A DNA stretch of 64,000 nucleotides from G965277745 sp965277745 (GCA_965277745.1 OZ255837.1:868001-932000); one strand, 5' to 3'; shown: positions 16,577-25,845, counted from the stretch's first letter. Made by a program: numbers and translations. The notes: generated by a model from the sequence alone, not told the origin.

Positions 16577-18096
16577 CAGTCGCCGGTATTGTCCATATCG
16601 CGCTTTTTCGGCCCTATCGGGACTTCGCCCGCGATCGCTTCGTCGCCGCGTTCGCGCACCGCTTCGGCGAGAAAGGGCGCGTCGATGTCTCCGGTGACGT
16701 ATTTTCCGTCGAAAACCGAGCAATCGAAGGCTTGCGGCAGGCAGTGTCTCGTTTCCTTCACGGCGGCGATCAGGTTGGGCAGGGTCTGGTAGATGACTTT
16801 GTCCGCCCCGATCCGCCTGGCAACTTCTTCATCACTCCTGTGATAGGCGATCAGTTCCTCATGGGTCGGCATGTCGATGCCGTAGACGTTCGGATAGCGT
16901 ACCGGCGGCGCGGCGCTCGCGAAATAGACTTTTTTCGCCCCGGCCTCGCGCGCCATCTGGATGATTTGTTCACTGGTCGTGCCGCGAACGATGGAATCAT
17001 CGACAAGGAGGACGTTTTTGTGGCGAAACTCAAGCGGCAGCGGATTGAGTTTCTGGCGCACCGATTTCTTGCGCCGCGCTTGCCCGGGCATGATGAAGGT
17101 ACGCCCGATGTAACGGTTTTTCATGAATCCTTCGCGGAATTTCACGCCCAGACGGTTGGCCAGTTCGATCGCCGAAGAACGGCTGGTATCCGGGATCGGG
17201 ATCACGACATCGATGTCGTGCTGCGGCCAGTCACGCAGAATGCTCTCGGCCAATTTCTCGCCCATGCGCAGCCGCGCTTTGTACACGTTGATTCCGTCGA
17301 GAGTGGAATCAGGGCGGGCGAAATACACATATTCGAAAACGCACGGTGTTCGCCGTGGCTGTTCCGCGCACTGCCAGGTATGACATTCACCGCTTGCGGT
17401 GACGATAATCGCCTCGCCGGGGGCGACATCACGGATCACGTCGAATCCTTGACTTGCGAGCGCCACGCTTTCCGAGGCGACCATGTATTCTTTTTCCGCG
17501 CCGGCGCTTTTCCGCACCCCGAAGATCAACGGACGAATGGCACAGGGATCGCGAAAAGCGACTAGTCCGTAGCCACTGATCATCGCCACCGCCGCATAGG
17601 CGCCGCGCACCCGTCGGTGGGTCCGCCCCACCGCCGCGAAAATCTGTTCGGGGGTTGGACGAATGCGCCGCTCCTGCGCCAGTTCATGGGCAAAGACATT
17701 GAGCAGAGCTTCGGAGTCGGAACGTGTGTTGATGTGGCGGCGATCGCTTTCGTAGATTTGCCGGATCAGTTCATCGGTATTGGTCAGATTGCCGTTATGC
17801 GCCATCACGATGCCATAAGGGGAGTTGACATAAAGCGGCTGCGCCTCCGCCGAACTCGAGGTGCCCGCCGTCGGATAGCGTACATGGGCGATGCCCATGT
17901 TGCCGAGCAGGCGGCGCATATGTTTGCCGCGAAAAACATCGGCCACCAGTCCGTTCGACTTGTGAAGAAAAAAACGCCCGTCGCGACAAGTGGCGATTCC
18001 GGCCGCATTCTGTCCGCGATGCTGGAGAACAATCAAGGCGTCGTAAAGCGCCTGAAAGACGCGCTCTTTGGATACAATGGCAACAATGCCGCACAT
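16576..18096 (-). CDS. purF: Amidophosphoribosyltransferase
   Basis: 506 residues from ATG 18096; the open frame to 18174 is not used because Cys2 must be the N-terminal nucleophile after Met removal (MCGIVAIV). PurF makes 5-phosphoribosylamine from PRPP and glutamine, the committed step of purine synthesis. The glutaminase domain shows LQHRGQNAAGIAT, RYPTAGTS and the AHNGNLTN loop; the transferase domain shows VIPIPDTSRSSAIELA and the PRPP loop VLLVDDSIVRGTTS. The gene leads an operon with rsmJ. The cvpA gene often found just upstream is absent, metR being divergent instead. Confidence 0.96.
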   Translation of the reverse strand: MCGIVAIVSKERVFQALYDALIVLQHRGQNAAGIATCRDGRFFLHKSNGLVADVFRGKHMRRLLGNMGIAHVRYPTAGTSSSAEAQPLYVNSPYGIVMAHNGNLTNTDELIRQIYESDRRHINTRSDSEALLNVFAHELAQERRIRPTPEQIFAAVGRTHRRVRGAYAAVAMISGYGLVAFRDPCAIRPLIFGVRKSAGAEKEYMVASESVALASQGFDVIRDVAPGEAIIVTASGECHTWQCAEQPRRTPCVFEYVYFARPDSTLDGINVYKARLRMGEKLAESILRDWPQHDIDVVIPIPDTSRSSAIELANRLGVKFREGFMKNRYIGRTFIMPGQARRKKSVRQKLNPLPLEFRHKNVLLVDDSIVRGTTSEQIIQMAREAGAKKVYFASAAPPVRYPNVYGIDMPTHEELIAYHRSDEEVARRIGADKVIYQTLPNLIAAVKETRHCLPQAFDCSVFDGKYVTGDIDAPFLAEAVRERGDEAIAGEVPIGPKKRDMDNTGD

Positions 18097-18278
18097 AAAA
18101 ATCCCCGCCAACCCAACCCAAAGGCCAATTATAGCAAGGCGCGGCGCTCGCGGATATCCGTGCCGTCTTCGCACGGCGCGTCATTTCCCTCCCACAGTCG
18201 CGGAAAAAACCAAGAAATTCGCGATTTGCCCGATACCGGTAAGCGCACTATGATGGGCTTTTTCACAAGTCAACCGCC

Positions 18279-19193
18279 ATGCTGGAACGTCATCATCTTG
18301 CCATTGTCCGCGCGGTTGTCAGGGAAGGTACCCTGACCCGTGCCGCCGATTCTCTCTTTCTCACCCAATCGGCGCTCAGCCATACGATAAAAAAACTCGA
18401 ACGCGCCCTCGGCACCCGTATCTGGGAAAAGCAGGGCAGACGCATTCGCCTGACCCGCGCCGGACAATACTTGAATCAACTCGCCGAAACCATGTTGACG
18501 CAGTTCGAGCGCGGCGAGGAACAACTGGCCAATTTCGCTCGCGGCCTGCGCGGCAGTCTGCGAATCGGTATGGAGTGCCATCCCTGCTACCAGTGGTTGC
18601 TGCGGGCCGTACGGCCTTATCTGAGGACCTGGCCCGACGTCGACGTGGACGTGCGCCAGCAGTTTCAGTTCAACGGCATCGCCGCGCTCCACGCCTACGA
18701 GATCGATATTCTCATCACCCCGGATCCCGTTTTGTCGCAGGGCTTGTCCTTCGTAGCCGTTTTTCCGTATGAACAAATGCTTGTCGTACACGAAAAGCAT
18801 CCACTGGCGAAGGCGAAACGCATCATGCCGCAAGCGCTTGCCGATGAAACATTGATCACCTATCCCGTGCCCCCGGAAAGGCTGGATATTTTCCAGCTGT
18901 TTCTAAAGCCCGCCAAACGCGGCGTCGCCTACCACAAAACAATTGAAACGACAGAGATCCTATTGGAAATGATCACCGCCAATCGTGGGGTTACCGCCTT
19001 GCCGGGCTGGCTGGTTCGAGAACGCGCCGCTCACCTGCCGCTCGTTTGCCGTCCATTCGGCAGGCACGGCATTCATAAACATATCCATCTCGGTGTTCGC
19101 GAAAAAGACAGGGATATCGACTACATCCGCGGCTTTGTGGAACAGGCGCTCGGCGGTGATTCCTCCGCGCGGGTCGAAGCCGACAGGGCGTGA
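18279..19193 (+). CDS. metR: LysR-type regulator of methionine genes, MetR-like
   Basis: 304 residues. It has an N-terminal winged helix-turn-helix (HLAIVRAVVREGTLTRAADS, then LTQSALSHTIKKLE) and a LysR effector domain. The sequence follows MetR rather than CysB-type relatives (GSLRIGMECHPCYQWLL, ANRGVTALPGWLVRE). MetR with homocysteine activates metE and other methionine genes. metE lies 27 kb away in this window, so the regulator acts in trans. It is divergent from purF, with about 180 bases between the starts. Confidence 0.85.
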   Translation: MLERHHLAIVRAVVREGTLTRAADSLFLTQSALSHTIKKLERALGTRIWEKQGRRIRLTRAGQYLNQLAETMLTQFERGEEQLANFARGLRGSLRIGMECHPCYQWLLRAVRPYLRTWPDVDVDVRQQFQFNGIAALHAYEIDILITPDPVLSQGLSFVAVFPYEQMLVVHEKHPLAKAKRIMPQALADETLITYPVPPERLDIFQLFLKPAKRGVAYHKTIETTEILLEMITANRGVTALPGWLVRERAAHLPLVCRPFGRHGIHKHIHLGVREKDRDIDYIRGFVEQALGGDSSARVEADRA

Positions 19194-19563
19194 GATAAAA
19201 GGCGATTGTACCCGGATGCATGGCTCACGTTTTGGGGAATAAGGCGGACAGGCCTCGATGACGGCGCGCTTGCCTTCACGGCCGCGGCAAGTCGGGAACT
19301 TGACACGCTAAGCGTACCTTTTTCAGCCGCTTCCGCGCTGGAAAGAAGCGCGTTGCATCAAGCCTTGGGCGAAACCGCCGCCATTGCCGGTTTTGTGGCG
19401 ATCGCAAAGTCCCATCGACAGGGGGAACATTGCTTTGATCAAGATAAAATGCGGCGATCTCCCCGCTTTTTCCCTGTGTCAGGGCGGCGACCGCTTGCGC
19501 GGGCGGTTACCGCCGTTCGTACAAGCGGCCAGAGGCGATAAGGATGCCTTGTCCAGGCCCGCT
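19194..19563. other. Intergenic stretch, nothing recognised
   Basis: About 370 bases between convergent metR and the rhomboid gene. Open frames here (for example 19206-19541 plus) have no family resemblance. No clear terminator with a U-run was seen on either strand. Confidence 0.4.
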
Positions 19564-20154
19564 TCACCCTCTGTGGCGACCGTCCAACATCGTGTCAAAG
19601 AGCGCGTAGGCGAAGCCGATCGCCAATCCGGCAAGATGCGCGGCATTGGCGACCGCACCGAAAAGACCGCTGTAGCAGAGCAGCAACCAGGCGATGAACG
19701 TATAAGTCATTTGCGGGGTCAGCACCGGCCGGTAAGCGGCTTTGTGTCGCCGACGCAGAGAAAGGTAGCCGATCAGTGCGTAAACGACGCCGGAAAGGCC
19801 GCCGAACTTTGGCCCATAAGCGATATAAGCGGCAAAATCGCTGCCAATGGCCGCGAGGAGAAAGAGGCCGAGCAGGCGTGGGCGTCCACCGATGGATTCG
19901 ATCGCGCTGGCGAAAACCAGCCACAGCAAGCCGTTGAAGAGGAGGTGAACAAGCGGTGATCCGAGCACAGAAAAATGGATAAACACCGGGGTGACGATCC
20001 GCCAGAACTCGCCTTGAACGATTTGTTCCGGTACGAAGAGAAACCATTGCGTACGCCAGGACGTGCCCACTTGGGTAAACAGCGTCACGCCGATGGAGGC
20101 GGCAAGAACGATCCAGGTAAGCCAACCTGCTCGATCGATGACCGGACTGGACAT
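19564..20154 (-). CDS. Rhomboid-family intramembrane serine protease
   Basis: 196 residues from ATG 20154 with AAGGAGA upstream. A compact six-helix rhomboid. The motifs are in order: FWRIVTPVFIHFSVLGSPLVHL, the helix-2 HLLFNGLLW (His and Asn of the oxyanion region), GGLSGVVYALIGY (catalytic Ser), and NAAHLAGLAIGFAYAL (catalytic His). It lacks the cytoplasmic N-terminal domain of E. coli GlpG, so it is a minimal core enzyme. Rhomboids cleave transmembrane segments; the substrate here is unknown. It is a single gene with no obvious partner. Confidence 0.9.
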   Translation of the reverse strand: MSSPVIDRAGWLTWIVLAASIGVTLFTQVGTSWRTQWFLFVPEQIVQGEFWRIVTPVFIHFSVLGSPLVHLLFNGLLWLVFASAIESIGGRPRLLGLFLLAAIGSDFAAYIAYGPKFGGLSGVVYALIGYLSLRRRHKAAYRPVLTPQMTYTFIAWLLLCYSGLFGAVANAAHLAGLAIGFAYALFDTMLDGRHRG

Positions 20155-20873
20155 CACTTCTCCTTACTGTTGGCGGCAAAAACCCGCCGGATATGACGCG
20201 TTTCGCGAGAGGGCGCCCTTTCTCCGCCAATAAAAAGCAGGGACTTCCATGGAACGCCGGGAAAACGCATGTTTGGGAACGTTTCAGGCAAAGGGCGGCG
20301 CAGACGCCCGAAAAATATTCGAATCGGATTTTTTCGTTCTTTACATGCCGGGACGACAGCGCGTTCCACCTGCGATATCGACCCAAGGTAGCGCAGCGCG
20401 CCACCCGGTCTACCCACGCCATTGCGTGGGTGATCTTCAAAGATACAGCGCAGCGGCATAACTTCTACGTTCAGCGCCTGAAGCGAGGGAACGGCGCAAA
20501 TCGCGTTCCTCTATCCCGTTCGGATAAGTTCTTTGCCATCATCGCGATAAGATAAGGGCCGATTCCCTCTCTTGTCGCGACAGTTTCTCCGCCCGTATGA
20601 CTTTTTCCTCGCCTATCTTGGCGCCGCGTCACGTCCATATCGATCATTCGCGACGCGCGATCGACGACAATGCCATCAACAGGGGCGAGAAATTCCACCA
20701 TCGGGCGAAACGCCATCCGCCACAGTTACCGAGGGCATCCTCGTCAAACGGCCACTTGTTTATCAAGGCGCACGGATGAGGATTCATTGCCGCTTGGTCA
20801 TCAATCCCGGCCAGGACTCGAAAAAGGTGGGTTCAAGTAATCGTCCGCCTTGTTGCCCTGTCCGCCGTGAAGA
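20155..20873. other. Long stretch without recognised gene
   Basis: About 720 bases between the rhomboid start and the lipoprotein stop. Short open frames (20471-20716 minus; 20249-20461 plus) show no family or codon pattern I trust. One perfect hairpin, ACCCACGC with loop CATT, lies near 20421-20441 but has no T-run. The stretch may hold a decayed gene or regulatory RNA; I cannot say. Confidence 0.35.
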
Positions 20874-21455
20874 TTATTCCTGTATCGCTTCTTCCGCCTG
20901 TTCGATCAGTTCTTCAGCTTGCGTTTTCAGGCTTTGCGCCTCGGCCGCATGCGCGGAAACATTGGCGATGTCAGCAGCGGCTTCGCCGCTATCGCTGTCG
21001 GATGCCGAGAAGGTTTCTTTGACTTTGTCCACGGCGTTTTCGCTTACTTGCGAGACTTTGTCTGCCGTGCGCTTTGCCGCATCTTTGACTCCGGCAATGG
21101 CGGAAGCGGCCGTTTCCTTGCTTCCGGTCATCACATCATGGGTTGCTTCTTTTACATCCGTGGCCACCTCGAGGACTTTTTCCTTCGCCCCTGTCGCCAC
21201 GTCCTGCGCCGTGTCCTTGACCGCTGTCGCCACGTCCTGCGCCGTGTCCTTGACCGCTGTCGCCACGTCCTGCGCCGTGTCCTTGACCGCTGTCGCCACG
21301 TCATTTCCCATGGCTTTCACTTCGTCCACTACGGAATCGCTTGCCGAACGTGTTTGCTCGGCGGCATTCTCCGTTTCTTCCTTGGTTTTGTCCGAACAAG
21401 CGCCAAGCAAACCGGCAGCCAAGAGCGCGGCGAGTAGCAGGTTGTTTCGTTTCAT
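20874..21455 (-). CDS. Lipoprotein with 11-residue amphipathic repeats
   Basis: 193 residues. Residues 1-20 form a lipoprotein signal ending in the lipobox LLGAC, so the mature protein starts at Cys20 in the envelope. The rest is almost entirely Ala, Lys, Asp, Glu, Thr and Val in an 11-residue rhythm (DVATAVKDTAQ three times, then degenerate versions), as in LEA-like or apolipoprotein-like amphipathic helices; it should be a long helix or coiled coil. At DNA level the three copies are perfect 33-base repeats (see separate entry). The function is unknown; an osmotic or desiccation role is only analogy with LEA proteins. Confidence 0.75.
   Translation of the reverse strand: MKRNNLLLAALLAAGLLGACSDKTKEETENAAEQTRSASDSVVDEVKAMGNDVATAVKDTAQDVATAVKDTAQDVATAVKDTAQDVATGAKEKVLEVATDVKEATHDVMTGSKETAASAIAGVKDAAKRTADKVSQVSENAVDKVKETFSASDSDSGEAAADIANVSAHAAEAQSLKTQAEELIEQAEEAIQE
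21191..21302. repeat. 33-base in-frame tandem repeat in the lipoprotein gene
   Basis: Three perfect copies of a 33-base unit at 21191-21223, 21224-21256 and 21257-21289, then a 13-base partial copy. The unit is a multiple of three, so gain or loss changes helix length without breaking the frame. Confidence 0.9.
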
Positions 21456-21541
21456 TCTTGTCTCCTGTTGTTTCTTTGCTGTGCGCTATGATTGCCCAGC
21501 GCCGGCAAGAAGTCAACACGGCCCGTTTTATGAATATTTTT

Positions 21542-21868
21542 TCATTTTTCGATTGGAAATCTGCGAACTTTCCCCCCGCCATCGCAATCTTGCATCCGGC
21601 TTTGCCCTGCTTTGCTTACTTGATCGATGCGCACGATTTGATGGTAAGGAATAAAGGCCGTCTCGACGGCGGCGAATTCACTGGCCAGGCTTTCATTACG
21701 CGGATTGATGATGACAGCGTTTTCTTCCTGAAAAAGAAAATTCTCAAGACAGATAAAGCCCGCCATATCGGCCGGATAGACATGTTTAACGTAAAGGTCG
21801 TAGTATTGTTCGTCGGTCTTGAACTGTACGCGGTAGATGACCGCGGATTTATCGTTTTCCTGTCCCAT
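21542..21868 (-). CDS. DUF1820-family protein
   Basis: 108 residues. It matches the small DUF1820 family of proteobacterial proteins: VIYRVQFKTDEQYYDLYVKHV near the start, then FICLENFLF and VIINPRNESLASEF, and the conserved AFIPYHQIVRIDQVSK. There are no membrane segments and the function is unknown. It starts 15 bases after the stop of the PolB-like exonuclease gene upstream, so the two are probably co-transcribed. Confidence 0.8.
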   Translation of the reverse strand: MGQENDKSAVIYRVQFKTDEQYYDLYVKHVYPADMAGFICLENFLFQEENAVIINPRNESLASEFAAVETAFIPYHQIVRIDQVSKAGQSRMQDCDGGGKVRRFPIEK

Positions 21869-21883
21869 AAGATTCGACTGTAA

Positions 21884-22672
21884 TTACCACTTTGCCATCC
21901 ACGCGTCGAAAAACGCTTTGAGATGCGCCGTTTCCTGTTCGCCTACGAATGCCCGCAAGGCTTCTGTTTTCCCTTCATATTCCACCGGAGTGAGCCGTGC
22001 GCGCAGCAACTCGAAACGCAAATACACGCCATAGGTGTTGAGCACGTCGGTTTCGCAGTAATCGCAGATGGCTTCTTTCTCGTCAGCGAACCATTTCTCC
22101 TGCACCGCGGCACCTTCGAACGATAGTTTACCCGGCATGCCACACAGTTTGGCAATCTCGTCGAGCGGCGCGGTTGCGCGCATCTGGTAAGCGGCAAGCA
22201 CATCCATCATGTCGATATGGCGCCAGTGAAAACGGCCCAGATAATTATTGTAGCGAAATTGACGGTCTTCGTCGCCAATCTCGAAATAGCGCGCGGCGCT
22301 GACCCCGTGGAAAAGCGCGCGATAATGGAGAACCGGCAGATCGAAGCCGCTGCCGTTCCAGCTTACCAGGGTTGGTTGCAATTTGTCCACACCCTGGAAA
22401 AAACGCGTGATAATTTCCCGTTCGTCTGTTTCTCCGCGTCCGAGCGTCCATAGCTTGAGTCCACCGGGACCATCCAGAAAAAGACTGAGCGCGACGATGC
22501 GCTGCAGATGATGGCGCAGGAATGTCGTTCCGCTATCGGCGAGACGTTCCTGACACATCAGGGCATACACTTCTTCCTCGCCGAGCGCGGGATCAAGGTT
22601 CTGTAATGTACGGTAGCTTTCGGTATCGGCGACGCTTTCGATATCGAAAACCAGGGTATGACGATCTAGCAT
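21884..22672 (-). CDS. PolB-like 3'-5' exonuclease
   Basis: 262 residues. It matches the predicted PolB-like exonuclease family, a free-standing DnaQ-type fold. The DEDD residues are visible: Asp9 and Glu11 in LVFDIESVAD, an Asp in LVSWNGSGFDLPVLHYRA, and Asp in EAICDYCETDVLNTY, with Tyr nearby (DEDDy). It probably trims DNA or RNA 3' ends in the cytoplasm; the physiological substrate is not known. It heads a pair with DUF1820. Confidence 0.85.
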   Translation of the reverse strand: MLDRHTLVFDIESVADTESYRTLQNLDPALGEEEVYALMCQERLADSGTTFLRHHLQRIVALSLFLDGPGGLKLWTLGRGETDEREIITRFFQGVDKLQPTLVSWNGSGFDLPVLHYRALFHGVSAARYFEIGDEDRQFRYNNYLGRFHWRHIDMMDVLAAYQMRATAPLDEIAKLCGMPGKLSFEGAAVQEKWFADEKEAICDYCETDVLNTYGVYLRFELLRARLTPVEYEGKTEALRAFVGEQETAHLKAFFDAWMAKW

Positions 22673-22860
22673 CGTAATGCGCGCTGTTTGCCCACGACAT
22701 GTCTTCCCCGATAGCGTTTTCCCGCGTAGCGCCGTCGCTCCCGGCGTTTCTCATGGAACGGATCGCCGGTTTTTTCCGCCGTGATCGTCGAAAAAAAGCC
22801 GGAGATCATCGCCGCGGCAATCCTCGTCAGGCGGGTTTTCTCTTTTTCTATCGACCGCAT
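22666..22860 (-). CDS. Possible small basic protein
   Basis: 64 codons from ATG 22860, preceded by GGGGAAAG at good spacing, lying 13 bases after the efp stop and overlapping the exonuclease start by seven bases. The product is very basic, with a short hydrophobic centre (AAAMISGFFSTITAE) and an Arg-rich end. I know no relatives. Position and ribosome-binding site favour a real gene; composition does not decide it. Confidence 0.3.
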   Translation of the reverse strand: MRSIEKEKTRLTRIAAAMISGFFSTITAEKTGDPFHEKRRERRRYAGKRYRGRHVVGKQRALRC

Positions 22861-22873
22861 GTTTCTTTCCCCT

Positions 22874-23443
22874 TCAGTCTTTTGCGCGTCCCAGATAGGT
22901 TGCACTGCGCGTATCGACTTTGATCACATCGCCGATGTTCAGAAACAGCGGCACACGCACCACGGCACCGGTTTCCAGGATGGCGGGCTTGCTGCCTCCA
23001 CCGGAGGTGTCACCGCGCAGGCCGGGATCAGTTTCGGTAATGGCCCGTTCGACGAAATTCGGTGCCGTCACACTGATGATCGTGCCGTTCCATAAAACAA
23101 CGGTACACATATCTTGTTCACGGATCCATTGTCGCGCATCGGTGAGCGCGCTCTGCTCGGCCGGCAACTGCTCGAAACTTTCCGGATTCATAAAATACCA
23201 GCTTTCCCCATCTTTGTAGAGATATTGCATGGTGGTTTCATGAACATCCGCCGCTTCCACGCTTTCCCCGGATTTGAAGGTTCTTTCGATCATCCGTCCG
23301 GTTTTCAGATTGCGTATTTTGGTGCGGTTGAATGCCTGTCCCTTGCCCGGTTTGACGAATTCGTTTTCGACGATCACATAGGGGTCGCCATCAAGCATGA
23401 TTTTCAATCCGCCGCGAAATTCACTGGTAGAAAAACTGACCAT
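22874..23443 (-). CDS. efp: Elongation factor P
   Basis: 189 residues, full length. EF-P binds between the P and E sites of stalled ribosomes and promotes peptide bond formation at proline runs. The tip loop reads KPGKGQAF, with Lys34 at the modification site, which fits beta-lysylation by EpmA/EpmB and not the rhamnosylated-Arg type. Three beta-barrel domains are present, ending PLFLNIGDVIKVDTRSATYL. No epmA or epmB lies in the window. Confidence 0.97.
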   Translation of the reverse strand: MVSFSTSEFRGGLKIMLDGDPYVIVENEFVKPGKGQAFNRTKIRNLKTGRMIERTFKSGESVEAADVHETTMQYLYKDGESWYFMNPESFEQLPAEQSALTDARQWIREQDMCTVVLWNGTIISVTAPNFVERAITETDPGLRGDTSGGGSKPAILETGAVVRVPLFLNIGDVIKVDTRSATYLGRAKD

Positions 23444-23484
23444 CGCTCCTCGTCATTGACGCATTTATCGACAGGCCCGGCCTG

Positions 23485-24576
23485 TCATACGTTGAAACGG
23501 AAATGTATCACATCTCCTTCCTCGACGTGATAGTCTTTGCCTTCGAGGCGCCATTTACCGGCCTCCTTCGCCCCCTGTCCGCCGCCACAGTCGATGAAAT
23601 CCGCGTAAGAGACAACTTCGGCGCGAATGAATCCGCGCTCGAAATCGCTGTGGATCACGCCTGCGGCCTGTGGCGCGGTGGCGTTTTTCGGCATCGTCCA
23701 GGCACGCACCTCTTCTTCGCCGGCGGTAAAATAGGTGCCAAGATCAAGCAGTTCATAAGCGGCGCGAATCACCCGATCTAGCCCGGGTGCCTCAAGCACG
23801 TATTCGTCGAGCAGCTCTTTTTGTTCTTCGACCTCGAGCTCAGCGAGTTCCGCTTCGATCGCCGCGCAAACGGGGACGATCGCCGCATCGCTCGCCGCCG
23901 CTTTTTCGCGCGCCGCGTGAAAGTGAGGATTATCCACGGTGTTTTCCTCGTCGACATTGGCTACATACAGCATCGGTTTCATCGTCAGCAGGAAGCATTC
24001 GTCGATCGCGCGGCGTTCCTCCTTTGCCATGCGCATTGTCCGCGCCAGATTTCCATCTTCGAGATGGCGAAGCAGACGGGAGATGAGATCGAGCTTGAAA
24101 AGAGCGTCTTTGGTGCCGCTTTTGCCAAGGCGGGTCAAGCGTTGCTGCACCTTCTCCAAGGTCGCGAGATCGGCGAGAATCAACTCGGATTCAATCACCT
24201 GAATGTCGCAAAACGGGTCCACCTTGCCGCCGACGTGGACAACGTCGGCATGCTCGAAACAGCGTACCACCTGCAAAATCGCGTCGGTTTCGCGAATATT
24301 GGCGAGAAAACGATTGCCCAGCCCTTCACCTTGGGAGGCACCGGCGACGAGACCGGCGATATCGACGAATTCCATCGTCGCCGCCACTACCCGTTGCGGG
24401 GTGACGATGTCCGCGAGCGCGGTAAGACGCGGATCGGGAACCGGGACGATACCGATATTCGGATCGATCGTGCAAAAAGGATAGTTTTGCGCGGCGATTC
24501 CGGCGCGGGTAAGAGCATTGAACAAGGTCGATTTACCGACATTCGGCAAGCCGACGATGCCGCAATTAACACCCAT
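23485..24576 (-). CDS. ychF: Redox-regulated ATPase YchF (Obg family)
   Basis: 363 residues from ATG 24576; the open frame extends to 24816 inside pth and is not used. YchF/OLA1 is a P-loop protein preferring ATP over GTP, linked to ribosomes and stress response. G1 is GLPNVGKSTLFNAL, the switch region contains FVDIAGLVAGASQGEGLGN, and the C-terminal TGS-like domain ends AGKWRLEGKDYHVEEGDVIHF, as in all family members. The start overlaps the pth end by 11 bases, giving the common pth-ychF pair. Confidence 0.95.
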   Translation of the reverse strand: MGVNCGIVGLPNVGKSTLFNALTRAGIAAQNYPFCTIDPNIGIVPVPDPRLTALADIVTPQRVVAATMEFVDIAGLVAGASQGEGLGNRFLANIRETDAILQVVRCFEHADVVHVGGKVDPFCDIQVIESELILADLATLEKVQQRLTRLGKSGTKDALFKLDLISRLLRHLEDGNLARTMRMAKEERRAIDECFLLTMKPMLYVANVDEENTVDNPHFHAAREKAAASDAAIVPVCAAIEAELAELEVEEQKELLDEYVLEAPGLDRVIRAAYELLDLGTYFTAGEEEVRAWTMPKNATAPQAAGVIHSDFERGFIRAEVVSYADFIDCGGGQGAKEAGKWRLEGKDYHVEEGDVIHFRFNV

Positions 24577-25165
24577 TTTGCTCTCCCATGCGATCCGCAC
24601 CGCCATGCAGCCAGTGCATCGCTTTTTCGGCGCCTTCGCCACACATGATTTCGATCGCGCGCCCGCCGCGCGTGATCGCCGCCTCCAGTTGGGCGCGTCC
24701 TTCCCTGCCCGGCGCGTCGAGAACATATTCCAGCACGTCACGCCGCTCACCTGGATGGTCGATGCCGAGGCGAAGACGGTAAAAATCGCGGCTGCCCAGG
24801 GCGGAAATGATGTCACGCAGGCCGTTGTGGCCCCCGTGACCGCCGTCTTTTTTCAATTTGACCACGCCTTCGCGAAAATCTATGTCGTCATGGGCGACCA
24901 GTAAGGCTTCCGGGGCGATATCATAAAAGCGGCAGAACGCCGCTACCGAACGGCCGCTCGCGTTCATGAAGGTCTGCGGCTTGCACAGATGCAGTTTGTG
25001 CGCGCCAAGAAAAATGGTACAACACTCGGCAAAAAATTCCTTTTCTCGACGCCAATCGGCCCGCGCGCGCGCGGCAAGCGCATCCAATAACCAAAAACCC
25101 GCGTTGTGGCGGGTTTTCCGATAGCGCGCGCCGGGATTGCCGAGGCCGACAAGCAGCGAAAGCAT
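24566..25165 (-). CDS. pth: Peptidyl-tRNA hydrolase
   Basis: 199 residues from ATG 25165. It cleaves peptides from tRNAs dropped by ribosomes. Motifs: LLVGLGNPGARYRKTRHNAGF (with the catalytic His), KPQTFMNASGRSV (an active-site Asn), VAHDDIDFREGVVKLKK (with the Asp), and GGHGGHNGLRDI. It starts two bases after rplY stops and overlaps ychF, so rplY-pth-ychF is a compact operon. The open frame to 25486 lies inside rplY and is a shadow. Confidence 0.95.
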   Translation of the reverse strand: MLSLLVGLGNPGARYRKTRHNAGFWLLDALAARARADWRREKEFFAECCTIFLGAHKLHLCKPQTFMNASGRSVAAFCRFYDIAPEALLVAHDDIDFREGVVKLKKDGGHGGHNGLRDIISALGSRDFYRLRLGIDHPGERRDVLEYVLDAPGREGRAQLEAAITRGGRAIEIMCGEGAEKAMHWLHGGADRMGEQNGC

Positions 25166-25167
25166 GC

Positions 25168-25845
25168 TTATTCTTCCGCTTGTCTGCTTGTATCGGCATC
25201 GGCGGACGTATCGGGGCTCACTTCCGTTTCTTCGTTTTCGGAGGATTGACGCTGCGGGTGGATGACCTGGGCAATCGCAGTCTCCGCCAGTTCTTCCGCT
25301 GTCCACTCGCCGGAGAAACGAACACCTTCGGGCAACACGATGTTGCCCATATGAACGACCGTGCCCATTTCGGCCGCTCCCATGTCGACGGCGATATATT
25401 CCGGCAATTTGCTCGGACGACAGATGATTTCCACACTGGTGCGGTAATGGGAGATGATACCGCCGTCGTTTTTCACCCCAGGGCAACTTTCTTCATCGAA
25501 GAAGTGCAACGAGACGGTGGCGGAAATTTCCTGACCGCGAACGATACGCTGAAAATCGAAATGCTGGAAGAGCGGTTTGTAAAGATGATGCTGCACGTCG
25601 CGCACCAGTACTTCGCTTGCTTCTTGTCCGTCGAGTTTCAGGTTGATAATCTGCGAAAAGAAACTTTCGTTTTTCGCGTTTTTGATCACTTCGTCCTGTT
25701 TGACGGCGATACTTTGCGGTTCGCCGTCCCCTCCGTAGACGATTGCCGGCACCCAGCCTTGACGACGCAGGCGGCGGCTCGCACCTTTCCCATGCGTATT
25801 ACGCGGGACGGCATTCAATGTGTATCGATATTTTTGCTCATCCAT
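25168..25845 (-). CDS. rplY: 50S ribosomal protein L25, long (CTC) form
   Basis: 225 residues from ATG 25845, with GGAGAG upstream. L25 binds 5S rRNA. The N-terminal L25 domain (residues about 5-95: PRNTHGKGASRRLRRQGWVP, AIVYGG) is followed by the CTC/TL5 beta domain (residues about 100-190, EIICRPSKLPEYIAVDM, MGNIVLPEGVRF). The last 25 residues are an acidic Ser/Thr/Glu tail. It is between prs and pth in the usual gammaproteobacterial order. Confidence 0.93.
   Translation of the reverse strand: MDEQKYRYTLNAVPRNTHGKGASRRLRRQGWVPAIVYGGDGEPQSIAVKQDEVIKNAKNESFFSQIINLKLDGQEASEVLVRDVQHHLYKPLFQHFDFQRIVRGQEISATVSLHFFDEESCPGVKNDGGIISHYRTSVEIICRPSKLPEYIAVDMGAAEMGTVVHMGNIVLPEGVRFSGEWTAEELAETAIAQVIHPQRQSSENEETEVSPDTSADADTSRQAEE

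Noticed and set aside
20421..20441. Perfect 8-base hairpin as terminator
   Set aside because: No T-run on either side and no gene end nearby.
20572..21654. 360-codon plus-strand frame
   Set aside because: Its centre is antisense to the lipoprotein repeats (giving Ser/Val/Ala repeats) and it has no start signal. The minus-strand lipoprotein has a lipobox and a ribosome-binding site.
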